A DNA stretch of 19,877 bases, from contig JAPXLT010000056.1 of assembly GCA_033809415.1 (NCBI GenBank), positions 1 to 19,877 on the forward strand, written 5' to 3'. A program made the position numbers and the translations under genes. This document shows, piece after piece, positions 5,844 through 13,798 of the stretch (its first letter is position 1; each line of letters opens with the position of its first letter). The notes beneath the pieces were generated by a model. That model had not been told where the DNA came from and ran no database searches. It worked only from the letters and a program-made list of their open reading frames with translations. The stretch is from JAQVUB01 sp033809415. Its GTDB lineage: Bacteria; Verrucomicrobiota; Lentisphaeria; Oligosphaerales; Oligosphaeraceae.

Positions 5844-8195
5844 ATGAAAAATTTCTGCAGACAATGGCTGGAGAACTGGCGGCATGACTGCCGTCACCTC
5901 CGCCGTTGGCAGCGACCCTGCCACCAGGACAGAGGCGCTGCCCTGCTGGAATTCGCCCTGACTCTGCCAATCCTGCTGATCATCACCATGTTCCTTCTCG
6001 AAATGGCACTCTACTGGGAAGGAAGAATACTCGGAAATCATGCCAGCTTCGCACTCGCAAGAATCGCAAAAGTACATTACCAGCCCGGGAAAACTAAGGA
6101 AGAACAAACTTATTTCCCAAAAGAATGCCTGCTGCATAAAGACTACCTCAAAACTCGTGATAATCTTCAGAGCGAGCTATCCACCGAAAGATTGATTACT
6201 GCCTTCTTCCTGTTCCCAGTGACCAGGCAGACATTTGGTGCAGAGGATAAAGTCGCAACCCTGGGTGATGTTGCGTCAAAAATTAAATCTTTTAATGACG
6301 GATTGATTGGCACCATATTAGAAATACAAGCCGCCATAGCAAATGTCCTGATAGATGATTTTTCAGAAAATGCATCCGAAACTATAACCGACAAAATTTT
6401 TAACGACGATAGGATTGAAAATCTGCTTCCGAAGTTAGGTGATGGTATTGTAGGAACGCTTTTAACAGAATTCACAGCACAAGCCATTTCTGCAACCTTG
6501 AAAAATACTTTTCAACCAATTTTCAACGATGTTTCCAATAACGTATTGAATTTTGCCTTTCATCAGTATCAGTCTTTTATTCAAAAAACAATCAGCCCCT
6601 TTAGAAACTTTCTCACCGATATCAATGCCATTCTCACCGGTATTGATGACATGATGGATAAAGTCACTAACAGCGAGGCTTTTATTTTTGCGGATTTTCT
6701 GACCAATTGCTACAGCCGCTATGATCTGGCATGCCAACGTGTGGCTCCTAATACAACTGCTGGAACAGACCTTAAGGTTTGGTCTGAACGACTCATCACT
6801 GAAGGCGAAGATGATTACGATGCAGATGATAGTTCCTGGGAAAAAGTCAAGAACTGGTTTGCGAGTTTGAACCCTTTCAAATCGTCCAAAGATGCTGAAA
6901 GTCAATACAAAGCCTGGAAAAAAGAAATCAAAAAATATAAAAATCAAACTCAAGGCTGCCTTCGTTTTCCCCGTCATGCTACGGATGCAGAAGCTACCGC
7001 CGCCGTCATTGCTGTTTCTCTGACATACCCGGTGAAATCGCATTGGTTCTCGCTTACCGCAGCCATGGCAGAAGACAACACCTTCAAGCCCAGTAGTGGC
7101 AAGGTCGCGTTCACCTGCAACCAAGCCACCTTGGCTGAATTGCCTAAACAGAATATCGAAGAATACTTCTTTGAATATAAAACTATAGGTGAATCAAGCG
7201 GCGCAGGGAAATATTTGGGTGATTTTTTTGCGAAAATGAAGAATATTTATGCTATTAGAGAAATTAAAATAAACCCTCAAATAAATCTTCCAGTATTGCA
7301 GGAATGGATTAATGCACAAAACGCTCGAAGAGAACGCCAGCAAGCTATTATCGATGAATTACCAGAAGTGGAATCCCTTTTTGCAAACACCTCAGATGCC
7401 ACCCTCAAGAAAACAAAAAATTATGCACGCAACATCGACGGAGCGAAAGAAGCAAAAGCTGATTTAGATGCAGCGATAACAAAAATTGGCCAAGAAAAAA
7501 CAGAAAACAGCGAAGCAACTGGCTTAATTGAAGAATATACAGATGAAAGGGAAAAATGTTACACATACAAATATGATAAAAAGACTAAAGAATACAAAAA
7601 AACAAAGACAAGTGAATGGGATAAGTGGAATGCAAGAATTAATGCTATAGTCCAATTTTCGACAGCTGCAAAACAACATTCAGACAATCTAAAAGAAGCC
7701 ATATATGGGGATGAAGATTCTCATTCTCCTTCCTATGAGAAGTTAAAATCCGACGAATCAACTAAATGGCAGAATCTCATTACATATTACAATGATGGCC
7801 TCAAGACTGACATTGAGTTGCACAAATATAGTGGCGACCCCGATAACCCTCAACCGGAAAATGCGGGAAAAATCGACAATAAGGATATTCCAGGAGTAGT
7901 GTTACCGAATCAGGATGATCTTTCAGACGCACAGAAGCAAATATCAAGAAAGTTGCAGGATAGCCTGGATGATAGTCGGAAGTTGATTAGGGAAAAGATT
8001 TTTGAAGCAATTAAAGATTGCCCGGATTACGATTTGTTTACATCCTCCGATTCGTTTGACAGTGGTGGCCCGCAAGGATTGAAGAACACTACTAATAGTG
8101 CCTTAAAAGCCTATGAAAACTTGAATAAATACTATAATACCAGCAGCCAACTCAAGCAAGATTTTGAAAAAAGAACAGCGAGTGAAATTCAGTAA
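5844..8195 (+). CDS. Large TadE-like pseudopilin with long ectodomain
   Basis: The first 75 residues are TadE-like: a basic leader, DRG|AALLEF (cleavage after Gly31, Glu36 at +5) and a hydrophobic helix at about 38-57 (ALTLPILLIITMFLLEMALY). The remaining roughly 700 residues are unrecognised. They are hydrophilic and mainly helical with long charged stretches, and are expected outside the inner membrane. Typical TadE/TadF proteins are about 150-200 residues, so at 783 this one is several times longer. An open frame extends upstream to 5376 but overlaps the peptidase gene, so the ATG at 5844 (23 bases after that gene) is used. The base composition drops in the ectodomain: 16 of 60 bases are G or C at 7561-7620 against 38 of 60 at 14521-14580. 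It may be a tip adhesin or minor pilin (inference). Confidence 0.8.
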   Translation: MKNFCRQWLENWRHDCRHLRRWQRPCHQDRGAALLEFALTLPILLIITMFLLEMALYWEGRILGNHASFALARIAKVHYQPGKTKEEQTYFPKECLLHKDYLKTRDNLQSELSTERLITAFFLFPVTRQTFGAEDKVATLGDVASKIKSFNDGLIGTILEIQAAIANVLIDDFSENASETITDKIFNDDRIENLLPKLGDGIVGTLLTEFTAQAISATLKNTFQPIFNDVSNNVLNFAFHQYQSFIQKTISPFRNFLTDINAILTGIDDMMDKVTNSEAFIFADFLTNCYSRYDLACQRVAPNTTAGTDLKVWSERLITEGEDDYDADDSSWEKVKNWFASLNPFKSSKDAESQYKAWKKEIKKYKNQTQGCLRFPRHATDAEATAAVIAVSLTYPVKSHWFSLTAAMAEDNTFKPSSGKVAFTCNQATLAELPKQNIEEYFFEYKTIGESSGAGKYLGDFFAKMKNIYAIREIKINPQINLPVLQEWINAQNARRERQQAIIDELPEVESLFANTSDATLKKTKNYARNIDGAKEAKADLDAAITKIGQEKTENSEATGLIEEYTDEREKCYTYKYDKKTKEYKKTKTSEWDKWNARINAIVQFSTAAKQHSDNLKEAIYGDEDSHSPSYEKLKSDESTKWQNLITYYNDGLKTDIELHKYSGDPDNPQPENAGKIDNKDIPGVVLPNQDDLSDAQKQISRKLQDSLDDSRKLIREKIFEAIKDCPDYDLFTSSDSFDSGGPQGLKNTTNSALKAYENLNKYYNTSSQLKQDFEKRTASEIQ

Positions 8196-9555
8196 TTTAA
8201 CCATTTATTTCCGTCAGAAACTACTTCGTCGATTAAGCAATGATCGCGGAGTCGCCATGTTGTACACGGCTGTGGTCTGCATGTTTATCTTGGCGGTTTT
8301 TTCGCTGATTCATGATGTTGGGCGTATTTCCGAGGACAAGATGCAGATGCAGAATGCGGCTGATGCGGCTGCCTTGGAATTTGCCACCTGGCAGGCCCGC
8401 GGCATGAACACGGTACAAAACCTGAACCAGGAAATCTACAACCTCGATAGTTTTGTGATAACCATGTATTATGCCGGCGCAGCGCTAACTTGGGTAGGAC
8501 AGGCAGCTAAAGGCGTTTTAGGTGCCGGAGTAATTGTGGATGCCTTTGCGGCCGGGTTGTTTTACGGCGGAGCCTACATCCATCATTTCATCGGCATCGG
8601 CATGCTCCAGACCCTTCGGCATTTCTACGCCTTTGGAACCAATATCCTGGCATACATTGCCGCAAATGAACTGGCAGCGAAGAATGGCGCGGCGTCTATT
8701 CCAGATTTGCCAAAATTACCTGGACATGCAGGTAACGGCACATTGGGCAACATGATTTCATCCTTGGTAAATACCGGCGCACGAGCGGTTCATGTCTTAT
8801 GCATCCCAACCACCTTCGATACCATGTTTACATTGCCCCTCACCGGCGAAAAAGGCAAAAACCAACCTTTGAACATTCGTTTTTCGGAAGAAGAGACTGT
8901 TAAGGAATTGGGAGGGTCTCTGGGAGGGTCTCTGGGAGATTTTTTAAAAAATCAACCTCCAGACTCTTCGCAAGAAGAAAACAATAAAGCTGAGCCATTG
9001 CCAGACATTCCGGATGAAAATAAAATAGAGGAGATGGTTTCAGGTCTCACTGATGAGTATGCTGACATTCTGATAGATGCCATCACCAATTCCTTTATGG
9101 AATTGATTATGGAATCGGCGATAAAGGTGAATACATGTACCTGTTTTCTCGATTGGGATTTTTTCACCTGGCAGGACAGCTATTACCGTTCTGACACAAT
9201 CGAAAGCAAGGAAAACAGCAACGACAATCTTCCCTATAATTCAAGGGGAAAGACTAGCCTGCCACCAGTTCTGGCGGTTGTCTACAAGAAACAGAATACT
9301 GGGCTGCTATCGCGCTATCTGCTACAAGCCGAATCACCAATTCCTGTATTGGCATACGCTGTGGCGCGTTGCGAAGGAGGAAATGTCGATGCCTACTTTT
9401 CGAAAGATTCCAACTACCGCAGTGGTACTCATGGCGTATCCGCATCTGCGGTGCTCGTGCCCTTCAGTAAAATTTCCGAGGTCTGGGCTGAACAGGAATA
9501 TTCTAATGATATTTTAGAAATCATGCAATTCATGAACGGAATTTTCCTGCATTGA
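8182..9555 (+). CDS. TadG-like pilus-associated protein
   Basis: The 457-residue protein begins with a basic segment, DRGVAMLYT and a membrane helix (AVVCMFILAVFSLIHDVG). MQNAADAAALEFATWQARGM at about 56-75 follows, the hallmark of the Tad/TadG N-terminal domain. Position +5 after the Gly is Tyr, not Glu, as is common in TadG, which may not be processed. The rest is a long, probably periplasmic or surface domain of unknown fold. A GGSLGGSLG linker is encoded by a short direct repeat at 8911-8934, and a CTC pair occurs in the KVNTCTCFLDWDFF region. It overlaps the end of the previous gene. The GTG at 8182 is chosen; a TTG at 8164 is equally in frame and would add six residues. Translational coupling with the 783-aa gene is likely. 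Confidence 0.8.
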   Translation: MKFSNLTIYFRQKLLRRLSNDRGVAMLYTAVVCMFILAVFSLIHDVGRISEDKMQMQNAADAAALEFATWQARGMNTVQNLNQEIYNLDSFVITMYYAGAALTWVGQAAKGVLGAGVIVDAFAAGLFYGGAYIHHFIGIGMLQTLRHFYAFGTNILAYIAANELAAKNGAASIPDLPKLPGHAGNGTLGNMISSLVNTGARAVHVLCIPTTFDTMFTLPLTGEKGKNQPLNIRFSEEETVKELGGSLGGSLGDFLKNQPPDSSQEENNKAEPLPDIPDENKIEEMVSGLTDEYADILIDAITNSFMELIMESAIKVNTCTCFLDWDFFTWQDSYYRSDTIESKENSNDNLPYNSRGKTSLPPVLAVVYKKQNTGLLSRYLLQAESPIPVLAYAVARCEGGNVDAYFSKDSNYRSGTHGVSASAVLVPFSKISEVWAEQEYSNDILEIMQFMNGIFLH

Positions 9556-9567
9556 CGAGGTATCTTT

Positions 9568-10281
9568 ATGTCATTTCGAACCAAACTCGGCAGTGATCGC
9601 GCTTCCATCATTTTGGAAACGGCGCTTTGCCTGCCGTTGTACTTTGTCCTACTGATTTTTTTGGTTGATGTCCCGCAAATCATGGCGCATCGTCAAAGCT
9701 TGCTGGGTCTGGCGCGTCTGCATGCCGATGTCAAGGCGCGCAACTTTGGCTTTGCTCCTATGCTTAAAGAAGATTTTTGCAAGCGGCTTTTTTGGGATAA
9801 CCCCGGGCGGGTCCAAAGCATTGAATTGATGGGCGCCCATAAAGAAGATACTTTCGATAAGGGAACTGAGAGTAAACTTGCTGGATGGGGAAAAAACAAG
9901 AGTTTTTTCTCATCTGACAATTCAAGCGATTTACTTAATATGGTTAAATCTCTTATAGGTGATTGCCTTGATGGTATTTTAACCGGCGGTTCGGTCAATA
10001 ATTTTTTTGACGAAATTTTCGCGACTGATGTTTTTTACCGTAGCTGTCCTCGAATTGCCGTCACCACTGTATTGCCGCCTGAATTTTATGCCGTTGTCAT
10101 GAATCTTGAAGTGGACAAGAATCTGTATATCGACTGTCCCTATGACTGCTGGCAGCCCAGTGGGAACAGTGCACAAGAAGCCAAGCAGACTGTTTTTGCC
10201 AAAATTGGTAAAATAATCAATAACTTCATTAGATGGTTAAAGGTCATTTTGGGTTTGGATGGCTTGAATGTAGACTTTTAA
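9568..10281 (+). CDS. TadE/TadF-like pseudopilin
   Basis: The 237-residue protein has the N-terminal layout of TadE/F minor prepilins: a short basic leader, S-D-R-A|S-I-I-L-E (Ala12 would be at -1, Glu17 at +5) and a hydrophobic helix (TALCLPLYFVLLIFLVDV). The C-terminal region is unrecognised and contains several Cys (about residues 130-200), which could form disulphides outside the inner membrane. The ribosome site GAGG at 9557-9560 lies seven bases before the ATG and 12 bases separate it from the TadG-like gene. It likely works with the two larger pseudopilins as a minor pilus component. The Ala in place of Gly at the processing site is less common. Confidence 0.75.
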   Translation: MSFRTKLGSDRASIILETALCLPLYFVLLIFLVDVPQIMAHRQSLLGLARLHADVKARNFGFAPMLKEDFCKRLFWDNPGRVQSIELMGAHKEDTFDKGTESKLAGWGKNKSFFSSDNSSDLLNMVKSLIGDCLDGILTGGSVNNFFDEIFATDVFYRSCPRIAVTTVLPPEFYAVVMNLEVDKNLYIDCPYDCWQPSGNSAQEAKQTVFAKIGKIINNFIRWLKVILGLDGLNVDF

Positions 10282-10294
10282 TAATGAGGCCTTT

Positions 10295-11188
10295 GTGTTT
10301 TCCACCAAAGATAATTCAGCAGGAAAGTGTCTTTGTTCCGGCGTTTTTTCTACCGGTTCAAGCTGGTTTCGCGTGCTTGATCGGGTTCTGCGTTTTTTTG
10401 CAATTTTTCTGGTTGTTATTTTTGTGTATTTGCTTGGCAGCGGCAAGTTGGCTGGTTTAGTTGCGCGTGGTTTGCCTACGAACCGTGATCGTAGTGGTGC
10501 GCTTCCGGTTTCGAGGGTGACTGCTGGTTTCCGGCATTCCGGCGATTCGTCCAATTCCCGGATTTTTCTGGGGGCTGGGCAATTCGATTTCCATATACAG
10601 CATACTGATTTGTCGCCTGAACTATTTGCCGGGCAATGGCTCGAGGAACAGTTGCGGCAGGGGGGCACGAGTTTGACTTTGCCGGAGCAATTTCAGATTC
10701 TGGACACGTTGCAGCTCCAAAAAATTGTTGCCGTGCAGACGCCCGAGGGCTTGATGCGCCTGCTCTTCTGCCGGCGAGACGGCGGCGCGGGTGGCAGTGC
10801 TTGCAGTCAAATTGAATTAAATCTCAATGATCTCTCCAAACTAGCCACCCAGGATTTGGCCAGGGGTGACTTTGGCATCGTCAACACTGCGCAATTCGGC
10901 GAATACTCGGAAGCCTTGCTGGGTTCCTGCCGGATGGCTTGGGACTCTCCCGGTGAAGATGACTCTCGCACCCTGATTTTTTCGACAGAGGTCAGCGGTT
11001 TGCAACCCGATGCCGCTTTGCGGGAGGCCGAGCGTGTTTTGCACGACAGCGGTTTTCAGACGATGCCACCGGTCTCAGCTCAACTTTCACTGCCTCGCAC
11101 CATCGTTGCGTTTCGCGGCCAGCGCCATTGCCAGGTGCAGGCCACGGAATACCAGGGAAAAACAACGTTGATTTATCGTTTTGAATAA
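10295..11188 (+). CDS. Unrecognised membrane-anchored protein in the Tad operon
   Basis: I do not recognise this 297-residue protein. A GTG start at 10295 is preceded by TGAGG four bases upstream, only 13 bases after the previous gene. One hydrophobic helix lies at about residues 33-49 (RFFAIFLVVIFVYLLG). It is followed by about 240 soluble residues, expected in the periplasm, with mixed alpha/beta-looking composition and Cys residues (FCRRDG, GGSACSQ, GSCRMAW, HCQVQ). The protein ends in a likely beta strand, KTTLIYRFE. It lies between the pseudopilins and cpaB, so a role in periplasmic assembly or as an envelope partner of the pilus is plausible but unproven. Confidence 0.72.
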   Translation: MFSTKDNSAGKCLCSGVFSTGSSWFRVLDRVLRFFAIFLVVIFVYLLGSGKLAGLVARGLPTNRDRSGALPVSRVTAGFRHSGDSSNSRIFLGAGQFDFHIQHTDLSPELFAGQWLEEQLRQGGTSLTLPEQFQILDTLQLQKIVAVQTPEGLMRLLFCRRDGGAGGSACSQIELNLNDLSKLATQDLARGDFGIVNTAQFGEYSEALLGSCRMAWDSPGEDDSRTLIFSTEVSGLQPDAALREAERVLHDSGFQTMPPVSAQLSLPRTIVAFRGQRHCQVQATEYQGKTTLIYRFE

Positions 11189-11199
11189 AAAACCCGCGT

Positions 11200-11222
11200 C
11201 CTGACGGCTTTCAGCCTTCAGG
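11200..11222. other. Hairpin between the unknown gene and cpaB
   Basis: CCTGA, a C/T mismatch, GGCT, loop TTC, AGCC and TCAGG form a nine-pair stem 11 bases after the stop at 11188. No T-run follows, so it is not a classical intrinsic terminator. It may be an mRNA processing or stability element between the pilin half and the machinery half of the locus. Confidence 0.4.
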
Positions 11223-11251
11223 GTGCAACCAAACACCAGGAGTAAACTTAC

Positions 11252-12199
11252 ATGAAGGACAAACTGCCACTGATTGCCGCAATCGTATTGGGATTGATCG
11301 GCATCGTCATCGTCAACAAGTACATCCAGAAAAAAACAGTGCCGCAGGAGGTGCGCATGGTCAAAGTCCTGGCGGCCAACAGGCGGATCGACCTGGGCAG
11401 GGAAATTACCCTCGAGGATGTCTGCACAGCTGACGGAAAGACCGCTTCCCTGGAAATCCCGGAAAGCACACTGATGCGCGATCATATCCGCTTGCCGGAT
11501 GGAAACACTCCGTCAGACTTGCAGCGTTCGGAAGAGCTTCGGCTGCTGATGCTGGGGCGGCGGGTACGGCGCAACATCGAAAAAGACAGCCCCATCCTCT
11601 GGTCGCATTTTGAAGATGAAGTGGCCGCCACTCTGTCCAGCCGGGTGGCGCCTTCACGGCGTGCGGTAACCGTCGGCGTCGATGCTCTTTCTGCGGTCGG
11701 CTTTAATATCGTGCCGGGTGACCGGGTCGATATTCTGGTCACCTTGCAACCGCAGCTGATGGCCTTCATGGCCAGTGGCCAACGTGCCAGCGCCAGTGAC
11801 ATGCAGAATATCCAGCATGCTCGCGGTCAACAGACCGAGCCGCTGACCACCTTCCTGATGCAGGACGTCCGAGTGATGGCCACCGGAACGAATTTCAACA
11901 GCGGTGCAGCAACCGCAAGCCGGGGCGGCTACAATTCCATCACCCTGGATGTACTCCCTTCTGAGGCCGTACTCCTGACCCATGCTCGTCGCCAGGGCAG
12001 CATCAGCTTCATCCTGCGCTCGCCAACCAGCAATGAACGCCTCGATACCGAGGACCTGAAAAAGAGCAGCATCAGTGACAGCGAAATCCGGCAGAAAGTC
12101 GATGCCATGGATATCATCCGCGCGAAAACCATCGAGGTGCTGCATCGCAATAAGACGGACAAGGAAATCATCATCCAAAACCAGGGTGCAACCCCGTGA
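11252..12199 (+). CDS. cpaB: Flp pilus assembly protein CpaB/RcpC
   Basis: CpaB is a periplasmic, inner-membrane-anchored partner of the Tad secretin. The 315-residue product has an N-terminal membrane anchor at about 5-22 (LPLIAAIVLGLIGIVIVN) and then an SAF-like segment. That segment runs from KVLAANRRIDLGREITLEDV (38-57) through GRRVRRNIEKDSPILWSHF (102-120). The CpaB/RcpC domain follows at about 126-256, containing the family signature RRAVTVGVDALSAVGFNIVP and GDRVDILVT. Length is typical. The ATG at 11252 has AGGAG nine bases upstream. It is followed by a 189-base spacer and then the secretin gene, the standard cpaB-cpaC order. Confidence 0.93.
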   Translation: MKDKLPLIAAIVLGLIGIVIVNKYIQKKTVPQEVRMVKVLAANRRIDLGREITLEDVCTADGKTASLEIPESTLMRDHIRLPDGNTPSDLQRSEELRLLMLGRRVRRNIEKDSPILWSHFEDEVAATLSSRVAPSRRAVTVGVDALSAVGFNIVPGDRVDILVTLQPQLMAFMASGQRASASDMQNIQHARGQQTEPLTTFLMQDVRVMATGTNFNSGAATASRGGYNSITLDVLPSEAVLLTHARRQGSISFILRSPTSNERLDTEDLKKSSISDSEIRQKVDAMDIIRAKTIEVLHRNKTDKEIIIQNQGATP

Positions 12200-12388
12200 A
12201 CCAGGGCGTTTGCATTCTCTCAATCACATCGGGAAATGTCTCGTTTTTTATGGCCAGGGACACGATGGACACAAATGGACATGTTTTTATGGCCAGAGAT
12301 ATATTAAAGAAGTAGAGGGCAACTTTGGATTTTTTTCAGATATGCAACTAGGCATGATAAATCAGAGATCAGGAGAAAGGAAGTAACG
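12200..12388. repeat. Spacer between cpaB and cpaC with a direct repeat
   Basis: The spacer has no gene of its own. GTTTTTTATGGCCAGGGA at 12243-12260 recurs as GTTTTTATGGCCAGAGA at 12283-12299. The stretch between them contains a smaller ATGGACAC/ATGGACAT pair. The wording resembles the GGACAC motifs of the array at 2082-2202, so it may be a related insertion inside the operon. A purine-rich ribosome site (AAAGGAAG, 12376-12383) for cpaC closes the spacer. Confidence 0.6.
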
Positions 12389-13798
12389 ATGAAAAAGTTT
12401 TGGGCAGGGGTATTTCTGTTATGCGCTTGTGCGCTTTATGCAGGAATCACAGAGTTTACCTTGAAGGAAGGGACATCGGACATGTTGTCGTTGCAGGATG
12501 TCACCAAGATCATGGTCAAGGATGAAAAAGTGGCAACTGCTAAAACCACCGGCAATGCCGGCAAAATCATGATCATGGGTGGCAACTTCGGAAAAACCGA
12601 GCTGGTCTATTGGCGCCATGGCGAGGAATCAGGCCCGGGCACATCGATTTCCCTGACTGTCACCCCGCGGTTCTGGGATGAATTGCAGGCCATTCTGATT
12701 GATTATCCGCAAGTCGCCATCGATATTGCCGGCGAACGAATTCTGCTCAAGGGCGTTGTCAGCAGCCTGGCAGACCTGGAAGTCGTAAAAAAAGCAATGG
12801 CTGTAGATGCCGGCAACCGGATCATCAGCCTGGTCACCCTCGATCCGGACAATGTACGCAAAGCCATCGAAACCATCCTGAGCCGGAATACCTTCGAGGG
12901 GATCAAGGTCAGCGTCATCGGCGAAACCGTCCACCTGGAAGGTACGCTCTATGACGACGCACGCCGGAAGAACCTCGAGGATATCGCCAAGTCCGAACTG
13001 GCAAAATATGGCATGACCCTGAATATGGGCGCAGTCGTGATGGCTGAATCCAACCTGACCGTTGACGTGCAGTTTCTGCAAGTCGATCACAGCAAGGCAA
13101 AAAATCTGGGCATCGAACTCAGCGACCTGTTCATTGATGCGAAAGGCGGCGCACAGTATGACCGGCAACGGACCGTCACGACAGATGGAAAAACTACCAC
13201 CGTCCCGGCTGACCGGAACTTCTCTTGGAATGGTGCCGTCAACGCCAGTGCCAGCGCACGCATCAACACCCTGCTGCAGGCCGGCGCCGCCAAAGTCGCC
13301 TACGACGCCAGCTTTATAACCCGTAGCGGAAAACCCGCCGAACTACACCAGGGCGGAACTCTGAACATCCGGGTCGTTTCGGATAACAATGTCGGCGTGG
13401 TACCGATCAATTATGGTCTGATTGTCAAGGCGACTCCGAAAATTGTCGGTCACAATTCGCTGTCAACCGAAGTTATGATCGAGGCCAGCGTTCCGCTGAC
13501 CCGAACCGGCGATATCGACATCAGCAAATATCTCAACAGTTCGACATTCACGGTGCAGGCAGGCGAGAGAATCTGCCTGAGCGGCCTGAACCAGATGATC
13601 GAACTTGCCGGCGAATCCGGTGTCCCCATCCTCAGCAAAATCCCGGTTTTGGGTTCCCTTTTCAAAAACTACACGGATGACAACCGCCAGAGCAAGGCAT
13701 ACCTGATCGTCAAGGTCGATTGGAAAAAGGTAGATTCGGGCGCCCTTCAGGAGGCTGGCGAGGCAAAGTATAAAGAACTTGAGGTCAAATTGCCTTGA
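12389..13798 (+). CDS. cpaC: Tad/Flp outer-membrane secretin CpaC/RcpA
   Basis: The 469-residue product has a signal peptide (MKKFWAGVFLLCACALYAG) and an N-terminal pilus-secretin domain (about 22-92). Two BON-like modules follow (about 95-150 with GERILLKGVVSSLADLEVV, and 155-210 with GETVHLEGTLYDDARRKNLE), then a secretin domain to about 445. The secretin signature VPILSKIPVLGSLF is at 412-425. It would form the multimeric outer-membrane channel for the Flp pilus, with CpaB as periplasmic partner. Length is usual for RcpA/CpaC. A Cys at 12 or 14 could suggest lipidation, but the lipobox is poor. The stop TGA overlaps the TTG start of the next gene by four bases, so the ATPase is translationally coupled to the secretin. 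Confidence 0.94.
   Translation: MKKFWAGVFLLCACALYAGITEFTLKEGTSDMLSLQDVTKIMVKDEKVATAKTTGNAGKIMIMGGNFGKTELVYWRHGEESGPGTSISLTVTPRFWDELQAILIDYPQVAIDIAGERILLKGVVSSLADLEVVKKAMAVDAGNRIISLVTLDPDNVRKAIETILSRNTFEGIKVSVIGETVHLEGTLYDDARRKNLEDIAKSELAKYGMTLNMGAVVMAESNLTVDVQFLQVDHSKAKNLGIELSDLFIDAKGGAQYDRQRTVTTDGKTTTVPADRNFSWNGAVNASASARINTLLQAGAAKVAYDASFITRSGKPAELHQGGTLNIRVVSDNNVGVVPINYGLIVKATPKIVGHNSLSTEVMIEASVPLTRTGDIDISKYLNSSTFTVQAGERICLSGLNQMIELAGESGVPILSKIPVLGSLFKNYTDDNRQSKAYLIVKVDWKKVDSGALQEAGEAKYKELEVKLP

Noticed and set aside
6462..7124. A 220-codon minus-strand open frame inside the large TadE-like gene
   Set aside because: It is antisense to a continuous 783-codon frame, has no ribosome site of note and no recognisable domain.
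11200..11222. Hairpin before cpaB as an intrinsic terminator
   Set aside because: There is no T-run after the stem and the downstream genes continue the same functional cluster.
12075..12386. A 103-codon open frame spanning the end of cpaB and the spacer
   Set aside because: It overlaps cpaB in another frame and runs through the direct repeats; no ribosome site or domain supports it.
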